Assembly: GCA_964017145.1 (NCBI GenBank)
Contig: OZ024842.1
Coordinates: 2,294,001 to 2,358,000, forward strand
Origin: Agrocybe praecox
Taxonomy: Eukaryota > Basidiomycota > Agaricomycetes > Agaricales > Agrocybaceae
DNA: 64,000 bases
Reading direction: 5' to 3'
Positions 33,989 to 44,334 of the stretch are shown here, piece by piece; the first letter of the stretch is position 1, and every line of letters starts with the position of its first letter. The position numbers and the translations under genes are program-made. Under the pieces are notes generated by a model, which saw nothing but the letters and a program-made list of their open reading frames with translations, was not told the origin of the DNA and searched no databases.

Positions 33989-36240
33989 TTGTGTGATTGG
34001 CAAAGCATAAATCACCGACAGAAAAATTGTCTTTCAGCACAACATATGAAACACCCCTTTGATCATATTCATTGTGACCTTAAGGAATTTTCAACACAAT
34101 CATACCAAAAAAGCAAATATTTTCTATCATTGATCAATGATAATAGCTCACACGCCTGGCTCTTCTTCCTAAAAAAAAGAAGTCAGAAGCTGCTAATGCA
34201 ATTAATGCTTTTGAGGCAATGGTCTGAATGCAGTACAATGCAGTTGTCAAAGAATATTTCTTCGATAATGGAGGAGAATTCATAAGCGCAGAATTCCTCA
34301 ACAGATTAGCAAATCAAGGAACACAGGCCTGTTTCACTGCTCCCTACTCACACCAGAGCAACAGTCGAGCTGAACGTTTCAACAGGACTGTAATGGAAAA
34401 GTCCAAATCTATGCATCATCGTGCATGTTTTCCAGAAAGCTGGTGGCAATTCACTTGCACCTACACAGTATACCTGTACAACAGGACGCCAGCCAAGAGA
34501 CTCAAATGGGACACCCCCCACACTATCATTAAGGGGGAGAGACCCAATCTGATACATGTCAAAACCATGGGATGCGCAGCTTACGTGTACCTACACAAGG
34601 AGCAACACAAAAATAAATTATCTCACAAATCTGAGCAGATGACTTTTTTTAGGTTTTGATGCAAATACAGATAAGGTGATAGTATTTATGAGATCTCCAA
34701 ATAATGTGATTTTCAAAGCCAATAAGGCCCTATTTGATGAAGATCTATTCTCATGGTGTGAAACCAAAAGGAGAATACTACCAATCACTCAGTTTAAATC
34801 TCCAAAAAAGGGACCTTCCTTTGAAAAAAAAGTATGGCTCAGAATCAGATTCGTCTGATGACGATCATCTGAAGCCACCCCATCTGGAAGTGACACACAA
34901 TAAGCCTAGCCCAAGGCCTGCAACAAGTACTCCTAGCCAGGTGCCAGGCTCATCTGATCCTAAAACTCCTCAAAGGAGGTCAGATGATAGACAACAAGAT
35001 AGTGGTAGCAACACAGAAAGACGACCAGGGTATCACACCCCGCCAAGTCAACTGCCATCACTGTCTCCAGCTCCGACTAGAAAGTCAGGCCAGGTTAGGA
35101 AAGCTCCAGAGTGAGAGGGTAACGTATACCCCCCGGGAATAGCGCATGACAAAAACCAATGTATGTGGCTTTCAAATTCATATGGTTTGGCATCTGTCCC
35201 TGAATCTGGGCCTGCACTAAGATCTAGTAGCAGTTATAGCAATGAATCTGGAATCCCAAAAATTAGGAACAGAAGGGGGAGTAGCAAAAAGTTTCGCTGC
35301 TTTACTTTCAATGCGTGTAAGTGAAATAATATACATACACTACTAACTCTGGTCTCATGAAAGACGTCTGCAACTGAACATTTTGTGATTTGAAGCTCTT
35401 AGAGCTTAACAAACAGAAGGAATGGAAGGCAGCCATGCAACACAAGTTAGAGGTCCTTGTAAAATGCAAGGTCTATGAGCTAGCTGACCTTCCCCCTGGC
35501 CGAAAGGCCATCAAAAACAGATGGGTCTATGACGTCAAATCTGACAGACGTAAAAAAGCCCATTTAGTAGTGAAAGGCTTCTCACAAATTGGGGGCATCA
35601 ATTACGACAAATTATTCTCACCAGTCATTTGGTTCAAGAGTGTTCGGATAATTTTAGCCTTAGCTGTGCTAGAACATTGGAAGGTATGGTCCTTGGACAT
35701 TGTTTCTGCCTATTTATATGGCGATCTAGATGAGGAGATCTATATGGAACAACCCAAGGGCTTCGTCCTGAAAGGGAAGGAGAAGAAAGCACTCCACCTT
35801 TGCAAAGCGCTATATGGCTTGAAGCAAGCTGGCAGAGCCTGGTGGAAAAAGCTTGATGAGTCACTCAAAGAGCTCAGCTTCACCAGATTATACTCTGATG
35901 TTGGCATTTTCGTCTCAAGGCATACAGACGGTACAATGGTCATAGCGATTACATATGTCAATGACTTACAAATTACCGGCCCCAATACGCAAAAAGTCCT
36001 AGAGAAACGAAAGCTCTTTATAGATAAATGGGAATGTTGTGATCTCAGTGAATCTAAGGAATTCTTGCGCATGGACATCAAGTATCACAATGGACAGATC
36101 TTAATTGATCAGGCCAACTACTTAGAAAAAGTCCTAAAAATATTTGGTATGAGCAATGCCAAACCAGCATGAACTCTGCTTCCCATGGGCTATTGCCCGA
36201 TGCCGTTTGAAGGAACCTCAATGGCACAACTTCACTCGCT
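33989..36240 (+). pseudogene. Ty1/Copia pol remnant: integrase and reverse transcriptase
   Basis: Decayed Copia polyprotein. The integrase core spans about 34060-34650 in two frames: HIHCDLKEFST, YFLSLINDNSSHAWLFFLKK, then EYFFDNGGEFISAEFLNRLA, HQSNSRAERFNRT and YNRTPAKRLKW, with at least one frameshift near 34170 and a TGA near 34227. A Pro/Ser-rich linker lies at 34850-35110. Reverse transcriptase runs from about 35390: NRWVYDVKSD, VWSLDIVSAYLYGDLDEEIY, LYGLKQAGRAWWKKLDES. The catalytic box reads YVND instead of YVDD. A TGA stops the frame at 36170-36172. The frame is cut at 36245 by the chromovirus and continues at 43634. No 5' LTR or gag was found. Confidence 0.85.
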
Positions 36241-36245
36241 GTATC

Positions 36246-36571
36246 TGTTACGACTAAGAACGTTTCGTATGCGTATTGCTATTGAAGCGATACACCGAAG
36301 AAGTTCTGAAGTTGTAGGCTTTTGTATAGTTCAATGTTTATGGAGATAAACGAACTGTATTCTCAAGAACTAGATACAGAACAAGAGAGTATTCGACGTA
36401 GTATTTATAGTAAAGTTCATATGAATGCAGCACCTTCTAGGTGTGGCCTACGAACGGTAACAACGAGGCGATGAAACAGTGTACAAGGACTATGCAGCAG
36501 TCCGCAGTCCGCAGTATCGATGAAACGTGTATCAGAGATGAAAAAAGAGTCAGACGTGCGTGTTCGTAACA
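36246..36571 (-). repeat. Chromovirus LTR (3' LTR in element orientation)
   Basis: 326 bp with perfect short terminal inverted repeats TGTTACGA / TCGTAACA. It contains TATTTATAG and tandem TCCGCAG copies (36500-36514). Pairs with 43303-43628. Confidence 0.95.
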
Positions 36572-36596
36572 TTACCCCCGTTCTAGATCGAATATT

Positions 36597-37773
36597 CCAG
36601 ATTTGATTAGAAACGGTCTGGGCAGTTTCTGGCGAGATGTCCTACTCAGCCACATCGGTAGCAGGATGGGTTGCCGTGTTGGTTGTCTGGTTGTCGTGGT
36701 CGGTTTGTTTCGTAAGAGCGTCTTCTAGGGATGGTGGAAGTGGATTGACGAGGTTGCGGTGGAATGGGGAGTCTTCGAGCAATTCTTGGGCTGCGACGAG
36801 GTGGTCGTTCGATGGGATGTAAGTTTTGTTCGGGTTCGACGTGCACTTCTATTGGGTCGATGGTGAGTTGGACGTTTCCCAAGTCGCCGAACATGTCTTG
36901 AAGGAATTGTCGAGGGGTAATTCGGTCGGCGACGGGAGTCCTTCTGTTAAAGAAGTCGAGTTGTTGTCGGGCTAGCCGTCCGAGGGCTGCGGTGTCTCTT
37001 TCTGCTTCGGTGGGTGGTTCAGGTGTTTGTGTTTGTCGTCTTAGTAGAGCGTCAACGAGTCTTTCGTTGTCAGGGAATGTTTGTCGTAATATCCCTTTGG
37101 TAATGACCGGTCTTCGTAATTCGTTAGTGATAGAGGGAGCGGAGTCGGTGCTATTGTCTTGTGTGAGTTCGATTAGGACGTCTCGAGCGGAGAATGGTCG
37201 GGAATTTCGACCAGATTGGATATGTCCTGGGGATTCCGGAGAGGGAGAGGGTATTGGTGAGGTTTGTCGGGGGTAAGGAGTGTCGATTCGATGGTTCGTC
37301 TCGGATCCTATGCCAAGTTCTTCTTGTTGTTTGTTGATGGTGATGAAAGGTTGTTCTTGGGGTTCGACGGGGTTTGGATCGGGAGTGGGAGAATTTGCTC
37401 TGGTTGCTGGGAAGGTAATCGGGTTCGTTTCGTGTCCTAACGGGTAGGGGGAAGGGATTGGAGCTGAGATAGGTCGGTGTTGATTCATGAAGTAGGTTCG
37501 TCGTTCTTCCCAGAAATTCTGAGTGAGCGTTCCTAGTCCTTCCCAGCAGAGGGCGTCTAGTCTGGTGGCAGAGAGTCGTCGGAGGTCTTCGAGGTTTTTT
37601 TCTTGTTGGTGTATTTCGTTCTCGATGTCGAGGAGGGTGGAAAGGGAGTCTCGATATTGATCGTGAGGGGCAACGATGTCGAAAAGGGCTTGTCGGTCGA
37701 TGAAGCTCTGAGAGGAGTGGTGGAATTCGGCGTAGGTGATGCAGAAAGGGTAGTTCTCTTGGTACTGGGCCAT
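36597..37773 (-). pseudogene. Chromovirus extra ORF 2, Gag-like with CCHC knuckle broken by TGA
   Basis: ORF of 375 codons (37773-36646) beginning three bases after the stop of extra ORF 1 (TGAacaATG). The N-terminal ~110 residues look folded and helical (CITYAEFHHSSQSFIDRQAL, DIENEIHQQEKNLEDLRRLS), then a long Pro/Thr/Arg-rich region follows, ending in a basic segment. At the very end the frame reads CYRCG, TGA (36646-36648), VGHLARNCPDRF, stop. That is a complete CX2CX4HX4C zinc knuckle interrupted by one stop. CGA to TGA at a CpG would explain it. No homologue is known to me; the layout suggests a nucleic-acid-binding structural protein. Confidence 0.7.
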
Positions 37774-37776
37774 TGT

Positions 37777-38313
37777 TCAGAGGATGAGTTGTTCAGAGGA
37801 TGGGTATAGGAATTGTGTGATGGAGGCGTATGGTTTCCGGTTCTGGGATTTTGTCAAGGTGGTTGATCTCTTTAAGTAGCTTTCTGGGATGGTTTCGAGA
37901 GTCGGTGTGAATTTCTTTCTGGTGTGTCGTTTCGCCTTGCATTTGGGGGGAGGCATGGAAGGAAGTTTTTTGGGGTTCATTGCGAAAGTCATGGGTTCGT
38001 ATGGGAAGGGATCGGTTTCTTTTGCGTACTGCCAGTCAAGAAGAGGTCTGGCTTTTTCTTCTTCTTCGTCAATAAGGGGTATCAAGGAGTCAGTGCTACT
38101 TGTTTCGTCTTCTTCTTGCTGCGGTTTTCGATAGAATAACGTGTTTTCCAGATGTTCGTCGGAAGGAGAGATGTTCCAGAGCTGTTGTTGGACAATTATA
38201 ACTTCTGGGGTTCGTTTTCCTGACGCCATAGGCATGGCCCATCCTTTCAGGAAAGGTATGATTCCTCCTCCGGACGTGGTGAGGACGATGCATGGTACAG
38301 TGAGGAAGCGCAT
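37777..38313 (-). CDS. Chromovirus extra ORF 1 (178 aa), unknown
   Basis: I do not recognise this protein. It starts 16 bases after the integrase ORF and stops 3 bases before extra ORF 2, so it sits in a polycistronic-like array. The N-terminus is mildly hydrophobic (MRFLTVPCIVLTTSGGGIIPFLKGWAMPMA), the middle Glu/Asp-rich, and a basic cluster KCKAKRHTRKKF could be a nuclear or RNA-binding patch. There is no clear membrane anchor, so an env-like role is not supported. The frame is fully open, which in an otherwise mutated element argues for real coding. Confidence 0.6.
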   Translation of the reverse strand: MRFLTVPCIVLTTSGGGIIPFLKGWAMPMASGKRTPEVIIVQQQLWNISPSDEHLENTLFYRKPQQEEDETSSTDSLIPLIDEEEEKARPLLDWQYAKETDPFPYEPMTFAMNPKKLPSMPPPKCKAKRHTRKKFTPTLETIPESYLKRSTTLTKSQNRKPYASITQFLYPSSEQLIL

Positions 38314-38329
38314 GTTTCTTTTTGGTGGT

Positions 38330-41300
38330 TTAAAGAGTAATAGGGAGTTGATGTCGTTGTTGATAGACGTTCAGGATTTTCTTTCCTGTTGTTCCGAACA
38401 TTTCCACGGGTTCCCACGAGTTGCTGCTGATGCAGTATCCGGCCCATTTAACGAGATATTTATATTTTTGGGGTTGGCCTTTTTGGGGTCTGCCTTGTTT
38501 CCGATGTGATCGGATGGCTTCAATTTCGTAGTGTTCTTCTTCATTGATCAATTCTGGGGGTGGTTCGGGGAAGTTGGGTCCATAAGTGTCGTTTTCTGTA
38601 TAGGGCATGAGGAGAGATGCGTGGAATACGTCGTGTATTTTCCATGTTTTGGGGAGTTCTAGTTTGAATGATAGGGGTCCTTTAGTTTCGATGATTTCGA
38701 ACGGTCCTTCTCTTCGTGGTGATAACTTTTTGTTGTTGTGAGTTTTCAGGTTTCTGGAATCGAGCCAGACCTTCTGTCCGGTTTTGAAGGTGATCGGTTT
38801 TCCTTTTCTTCTGGAGAGCATTCGGGCTCGAGCTAATTCGTGAGCGGCGTTGGCTTCTTCTCGGTCTTTGGTAAGGTTTTGAAGTCTTTCTTCGACGGAT
38901 GGGAATTTAGTGTTTTCGAAAGTTGTCGGGATTGCTAGAGGTTCAGTTCCTAGCATAAGGGCAAAGGGTGATCTTTGTCTGTCAGAATGTCTTCTGTCGT
39001 TGTGTGTGAATTCTAAGGTTGGGATAGCGTCTTTCCAGGTTTCTGGGTTTGCTGAACAGAATATGGCTAAGTATGCTTCCATTTCTTGATTGAATCTTTC
39101 GGTGGTTCCGTCCGCTTGAGGGTGATAGGCGGTGGTTAGTTTGGATTCGACTCCTAGCTGTTTCAGAAGTTCTCGAAACGCTTTAGCTGCGAATTGTGGT
39201 CCTCTGTCGGAGATGATACTGTCGGGGAGTCCGAACCGTTTGTAAAGGTTTTCTAGCAGGAGTTTCCCGGCCTGTTCTTCGGTTAGGGTTTTCGAGCAAG
39301 GGATGAAAATTGCCCCTTTAGTAAGTCCGTGGTCCACAACGGATAGAATGGAGTTGTATCCATCAATCTCTGGTAGGTCCGTAATCATGTCCATAGAACA
39401 ATTAGCGAATGGTCTGTTTGATTTTGCTCCTTCAATGGGTTGAAAGGCTGGTTTGGCGGGGTTTCTGTTGATTTTGAATTGTTGACAGGGTCAGCATCCT
39501 TTTACGTAGTTCTTTACAAACATTCGCAGTCCTGGCCACCAGTAGTGTTTTCGGATAGCGTTGAAGGTTTCTAACTCTCCTGGGTGTCCTGCGGTGAGAG
39601 TGTCGTGATATTTTTTGACAATTGTTCTTCTGAGGGCTTGATCATTCGGGACATAGTTCTTTCCTTGGTAGAATAGAATGTTCTTTCCTTTAAATTCTTC
39701 GATAGTCCAGTCTTTGAGTTTGTTGTGTAGTTCCGTTGGTCCTTTTTCTAGTAGGAATTTGATCGCGTTGGCTGCGTCAATGTCGAGTTTATCGGAGTTC
39801 GCAATTCTGTTTTGCAGCTCCGTGTCGATTAGGTTGACAAATAGATTGTCTGGTAGTAGGGTTTTGTTCTCATTGTCGTGGTCTTCTTCTGGGCATAGGT
39901 CGGGTCTTCTGGACAGGGCGTCAGATTGTACCATTTTGGTTCCGGGGGTGTGTATCAATTTGATGTTGAATTCGGAGAGGTATAGCGACCATCTGGCTTG
40001 TCTTCTGTTCAGTTTCTGGGCGTTTCTGAAGTAGGTCAGGTTTTTGTGATCTGAGAGAACGGTAGTTTCTAAGGTAGAGCCTTGGATGTAATGTCTCCAT
40101 TCTTGTAATGCTTGGATAATAGCGAGTAGTTCTCTGTCGTAAATTTCGTAGTTTCGTTCGGCTTCATTGAAGGTTTTCGAAATGAATGCGCAGGGGTGTC
40201 TGCTTCTGTTGTTGTCTAGTTGGGTGAGGACAGCTCCTGACGCGTATTTTGATGCGTCTGATTCGATTTGGAATGATTTGGAGGTGTCGGGCATCATTAA
40301 AACGGGTTCTTCGGTGAATTTCTGTTTTAAGGTTTCGAAAGCTTTCTGGGCTTCGTCGTTCCAGAGGAATCCTTTGTTTTTTTGTAGGAGATTGTTCAGG
40401 GGTTTGGCGATGTCCGAGTATTTTCGGATAAATCTTCAGTAGAAGTTTCCGAATCCTAAGAACGATCTGACTTGTTTTATGGTTTTCAGGGTTGGCTAAT
40501 CCCGGATTCCTTTCAGTTTAGTTGGATCCATGGATATTCTTCCTTCTTGAATGATCATTCCTAGGTAGTCGATCTTTGTTTTTTCGAACGAGCATTTTTC
40601 TGGTTTCAAGTATAGGTCGTTTTCTTGGAGTCTTTGGAGAACTCTTCGGGTGGTTTCATCCAGTTGTTTCTTGTCTTTAGCGAAGATAAGGATGTTGTCC
40701 ATGTAGATGATGATCAATCCTTCGGAGATCATATCTTTGAAAATGTGATCCATCATAGCTTGGAACGTGGCGGGAGAGTTGCACATCCCGAAGAACATTA
40801 CAGTTGGTTCGAACAGCCCTCGATTGGTTTTGAATGCGGCTTTCCATTCATCTCCCTTTTTGATTCTGACGTTGTTGTAGCCCCATCGGACGTCAAACTT
40901 AGTAAACAGTTTGGCGCCTTTGAGTTTGTCTAGTAGTTCGGAGATCAAAGGGAGTGGGTAGGCGTTTTTGACGGTCCATTCGTTCAGATACCTGTAGTCT
41001 TGGCATGGTCTGAGTTTTCCATCCTTTTTTGACACGAAAAAGAATGGGGATGCCATTGGGGATTTCAACGGACGAATGTATCCTTTAGAGAGCTGTTCTT
41101 CTAGAAAAATGTCTAATTCTTCAGTTTCTCCTGGGGTGAGGTTGTACGTTTTGAAGGATTTTGGTTCAAATCCCTCCTTCATTTCGATTTTGTGGTCCCA
41201 GGGTTTAGAGGTTGGGAATCGGTTGGACGCCTCTTTGTCGAAGACTTTGAGAAATTTGTGGAATTGTCTCTGGACGATTTCCTTTGTTGGCCTCTTTTTT

Positions 41301-41936
41301 TTTTACTTCTTCGTGTTTCTGAGCAAGAGTTTGAGACGCGGTTGTTTTGATTCTGATCCATTTGGGTTCTGTTTCGTTCTCGTGCAATTCTCCGTTAATA
41401 TATCGGAGTAGGAGATCGAGGTTGTTCGTGTCTTTTTCTTCAGTTTTGGCCGTTTTGTGTTTCTTGATTTTGGTGGTTCGGACTTCTCTGGGTTTGTTTT
41501 TCCAAGAAACGTGTCCTGTTTGCCAGTCAATGTCTGGGTTGTTTTCTCGGAACCATGGTAGTCCCAGAATGATCTTCTGTCTTCCTAATCTGGTGCAATA
41601 GAAGGTTTCCCATTTGGTCCTTCCGCCGATAGTTAATAGGATTTTGACGTAGTGGGTGATGGTCCCCTTTTTGTTCAGGGTTCCGTCCACGTTGTAAACG
41701 TCAAGTGCTTCTTTCAGTGGTATTTTCGGAATTTTTAACTTCCGTCGGTATTCTTCGTCAATGAATTTGCCGGAGGCTCCGGTATCCGCGAGTGCTTCTT
41801 CTTCGACGCTTTCTGATGTACTGGTTTTCTTAAAGGAGACAGGAATATAAATAGATTTTTTGTCTATTCGCGCAACCAGTACATGTGATATAAAAAATGA
41901 GGGGGTTACTGACGTCGAGGCAGCTTCCCTATCTAA
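38330..41936 (-). pseudogene. Chromovirus pol: protease, RT, RNase H, integrase, chromodomain
   Basis: Opens in the -1 frame at the gag stop. Protease: LADTGASGKFIDEEYRR (DTGA active site). Frame change at a 10-A run (41304-41295). [42 protein letters not shown], and catalytic box YMDN in [11 protein letters not shown] where YMDD/YLDD is expected. TAG near 40498 and TGA near 40440 interrupt the RT-RNase H junction. RNase H: ESDASKYASGAVLTQ, IYDRELLAIIQAL, TVLSDHKNL. The zinc-binding region HYWWPGLRMFVKNYVKGC ends at TGA near 39489. Integrase: ISDRGPQFAAKAFRELLKQL, AYHPQADGTTERFNQEMEAY. C-terminal chromodomain: YLVKWAGYCISSNSWEPVEM. Order and chromodomain place it among chromoviruses. Confidence 0.92.
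41295..41304 (-). other. Ten-A run at the protease/RT frame change
   Basis: On the minus strand GTA is followed by A9 and GAG (10 A in total). Protease reading leads into a frame that stops at 41205, while RT is open one base over. Nine As would put both in one frame, so a single-base length change is the simplest reading. Confidence 0.6.
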
Positions 41937-41942
41937 AAACTT
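41930..41942 (-). promoter_or_regulatory. Probable -1 frameshift site at the gag/pol boundary
   Basis: Gag ends AGT TTT TAG on the minus strand (stop 41935-41933). The -1 frame continues as TTA GAT AGG and stays open straight into protease. A T5 run directly before the stop is a plausible slippery site; no downstream structure was assessed. Confidence 0.5.
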
Positions 41943-43036
41943 GGTTCCTCGTAGATTGGTCCTTCTTCATAAGTTGGTCCTTCCGCGTTTTGCTCTGCTT
42001 CTTCCGGTCCTCCGAAAGAGGTGCAAAAAACTTGCGCTCGTTCTTCGTGCGACATGTTCCGGATGAAGGAGTTTACTTCCTTGACGGAAGGCTTCTTGTT
42101 GGCAGGGTTGTTGCCGCGGTAGTTGGGGTTGGAAGTGCCTTGTTGATAGTTCGTGTTGTTGTTGTAGGAAGGACGAGAGCCTCGTGGTTTAGGGCAGTCC
42201 CGTGCGAGGTGTCCGATTCCTTTGCAGTTGAAGCATGCGCCTTTCTTCATGAGGGCAGTGCGTTCATTTGTGGAGAGGACATCTACGTCCATTGCGTTGG
42301 GGTCCCTTTCGGGTTGTCGGCGAGTTTGGTTCTGGGAAAAGTAGTACATTTTGTTTCTCGGGACATAATTGTTGTTGTTGTTGTTGTTGTTGGGTCCCTT
42401 TCGCAGGTTTTCGTTGATTTCCCCTTTGCTTCGATTGACAGAGGAACGGTTGAGAGAGGCCTTGAGCCGACGGAATTTGTTGTCGGCCTCGATGGCAGCA
42501 TCGTACCATTCGTCGATTCCGTTAGGGGTTTTCTGAAAGTCGATCCTTTCTCGGAGATGTTCTGAGAGGGTTTCTTCAAATTTCTGGTGTAGGTCGTCGA
42601 AGACGGTGATTTCGGAGTCAACGACGAGGTTCTTGAATGTGGCTACGTGTTCTTCGGCGGTAGTGTTTCCTTTCATTTTTAGGTGATTGAGTTGATACAT
42701 GGCGTCGTTTTTCGTGTTAACAGATTGGAAGGCTTTTTTCAAAGCGGCATCGAAGTCTTTCCACATTCCTAGATTGATGTCGGTCTTTCCAGATTTTTGT
42801 GCAGCGTTTTGTTTGGCTAGCATGAAACTTCTTCTCCAGGCGTTGGCGTTTCCTTTTACGAGGTAGGAGATGACAAAGAGAATCTTTGAGCTGTCGGTTT
42901 TGAACGATTCTGGGTTCCCTGCTATGTAGATTTGGACGACTTGCATGAAGTCGATAAAGGTTTTCTTGTCTCCGTCGTAGTCAAACGGTACTCTGAGCTG
43001 GTAATTTTTATCGACGCTTGGTGCTGGATCGGTCAT
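41933..43036 (-). CDS. Chromovirus Gag
   Basis: 367-residue capsid/nucleocapsid protein with an intact frame. The N-terminal two thirds match the retrotransposon Gag fold of Ty3-type elements (FDYDGDKKTFIDFMQVVQIY, GNANAWRRSFM, KAFQSVNTKNDAMYQLNHLK). An Asn-rich tract of about nine residues is followed by a CCHC knuckle CFNCKGIGHLARDC. The start at 43036 is the first ATG in frame after the LTR and 267 nt of leader; the frame is closed upstream by TAG. It ends at the putative frameshift site. Confidence 0.9.
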   Translation of the reverse strand: MTDPAPSVDKNYQLRVPFDYDGDKKTFIDFMQVVQIYIAGNPESFKTDSSKILFVISYLVKGNANAWRRSFMLAKQNAAQKSGKTDINLGMWKDFDAALKKAFQSVNTKNDAMYQLNHLKMKGNTTAEEHVATFKNLVVDSEITVFDDLHQKFEETLSEHLRERIDFQKTPNGIDEWYDAAIEADNKFRRLKASLNRSSVNRSKGEINENLRKGPNNNNNNNNYVPRNKMYYFSQNQTRRQPERDPNAMDVDVLSTNERTALMKKGACFNCKGIGHLARDCPKPRGSRPSYNNNTNYQQGTSNPNYRGNNPANKKPSVKEVNSFIRNMSHEERAQVFCTSFGGPEEAEQNAEGPTYEEGPIYEEPSF

Positions 43037-43302
43037 GATGGGGATGATAGTGGTGGTAACTTCGATGCCAATGGGTAGACCGGTAAAAGGGTCTATGTCG
43101 TCTGAGGATGGAATGGGTGTGTAGCTAAAGTCGTTGTCGTCGGATGGAGTTCCGAAGTTTCCTTCGGGGGTTTCTGTGCTTTCTGAAGAGAATTCTTCGG
43201 AGTTCTCACGCCAGGGGCGTTCTTCGTTGTTCGTGGAGGAAGTAATGGTGAGGGATTTCTACAATCAAGTTTGGTAGAAGGATAGGAGGGATCTAGTTCT
43301 TT

Positions 43303-43628
43303 TGTTACGACTAAGAACATTTCATATGCGTATTGCTATCGAAGCGATATGCCGAAGAAGTTCTGAAGTTGTAGGCTTTTGTATAGTTCAATGTTTATGG
43401 AGATAAACGAACTGTATTCTCAAGAACTAGATACAGAACAAGAGAGTATTCGACGTAGTATTTATAGTAAAGTTCATATGAATGCAGCACCTTTTAGGTG
43501 TGGCCTACGAACGGTAACAATGAGGCGATGAAACAGTGTACAAGGACTATGCAGCAGTCCGCAGTCCGCAGTATCGATGAAACGTGTATCAGAGATGAAA
43601 AAAGAGTCAGACGTGCGTGTTCATAACA
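43303..43628 (-). repeat. Chromovirus LTR (5' LTR in element orientation)
   Basis: 326 bp, same length as its partner at 36246 with 8 mismatches. Its plus-strand right end reads TCATAACA, so the terminal inverted repeat has lost one base match. Confidence 0.95.
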
Positions 43629-43702
43629 GTATCAGTCCATGATTGGATCCTTGGTATATTTAATGCTTGGAACTCAACCTGATATAGCATACACTGTCAG
43701 CA
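43629..43702 (+). pseudogene. Copia RT continuation after the chromovirus
   Basis: With one GTATC copy removed, the Copia frame at 36240 runs on as QSMIGSLVYLML and GTQPDIAYTVS, the usual end of Copia RT. Homology stops at about 43702. Confidence 0.85.
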
Positions 43703-43903
43703 TTGGATCCTGTTTCTTGTTAAAAACAGGACAACAGAAGGTTGTTGAGAAGGAAGAAGTACATTTATTCTCCAAGCTCTACAATCATACTGACATTAAC
43801 ACTCCTAGAAGCAATAGAACCCAAGCAACACATACAACACAGACACAATACACATGACAAATTAACTTAAAACATGTGTCAGCCTAACATGGCATATTTG
43901 TCA
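43703..43903. other. Unassigned DNA between Copia RT and the hAT element
   Basis: Non-coding. Its last part (GTCAGCCTAACATGGCATATTTGTCAACC..) is the same repetitive sequence as that found right of the hAT element (48485-48720), showing that the hAT landed in a pre-existing repeat. Confidence 0.5.
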
Positions 43904-44334
43904 ACCTAACATAAGGACTAGCATGGATTAGCTAATACCGGGTATTGATCCATACCACCGGTACAGACCAGATAATGGATGGATATGGATATTAAGTCCG
44001 GATTGTTACAGGTGCTGTGGATAATTATGGATTTACACTATTTTTAGTACTTTTTTCACTGTTCACCCAGTTTGAGATGTCTCAACGACAATGTAGCGCG
44101 TCATAATGTATAGATTTTGATTTTATGTCTTCCTTAATTACTCCCTGTATATTTCCATGTACTTATTGAATTGAGTAGACATAATATTACACATTCTTTC
44201 GGCCAAACCTATCACTAATCATCCTAAGATCTCTCTGAGTTTAAGAGAGGTTAAACCATTGACTGGTATAAGTACTGTCACTGAAAATTGTACATTACAC
44301 CAAAGAAAAATCCTCTCAGAATTCCGAGTCCTCA

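Larger units (their letters stand above)
36246..43628 (-). mobile_element. Ty3/Gypsy chromovirus, nearly full length, 5-bp TSD GTATC
   Basis: 7383 bp, inserted in the Copia pol with GTATC duplicated at 36241-36245 and 43629-43633. Two 326-bp LTRs (TGTTACGA..TCGTAACA) flank gag, protease-RT-RNase H-integrase with a chromodomain, and two extra ORFs. A G-rich polypurine tract (CGGGGGTAAT) abuts the downstream LTR at 36572-36580 on the minus strand. The LTRs differ at 8 positions (about 2.5%). Coding parts carry an A-run frameshift, several stops and a catalytic-site change, so this copy is not autonomous. Confidence 0.95.

Noticed and set aside
37777..38313. Extra chromovirus ORF as an env gene
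   Set aside because: Only a weak hydrophobic N-terminal stretch; no signal peptide plus C-terminal anchor, no cysteine-rich ectodomain.
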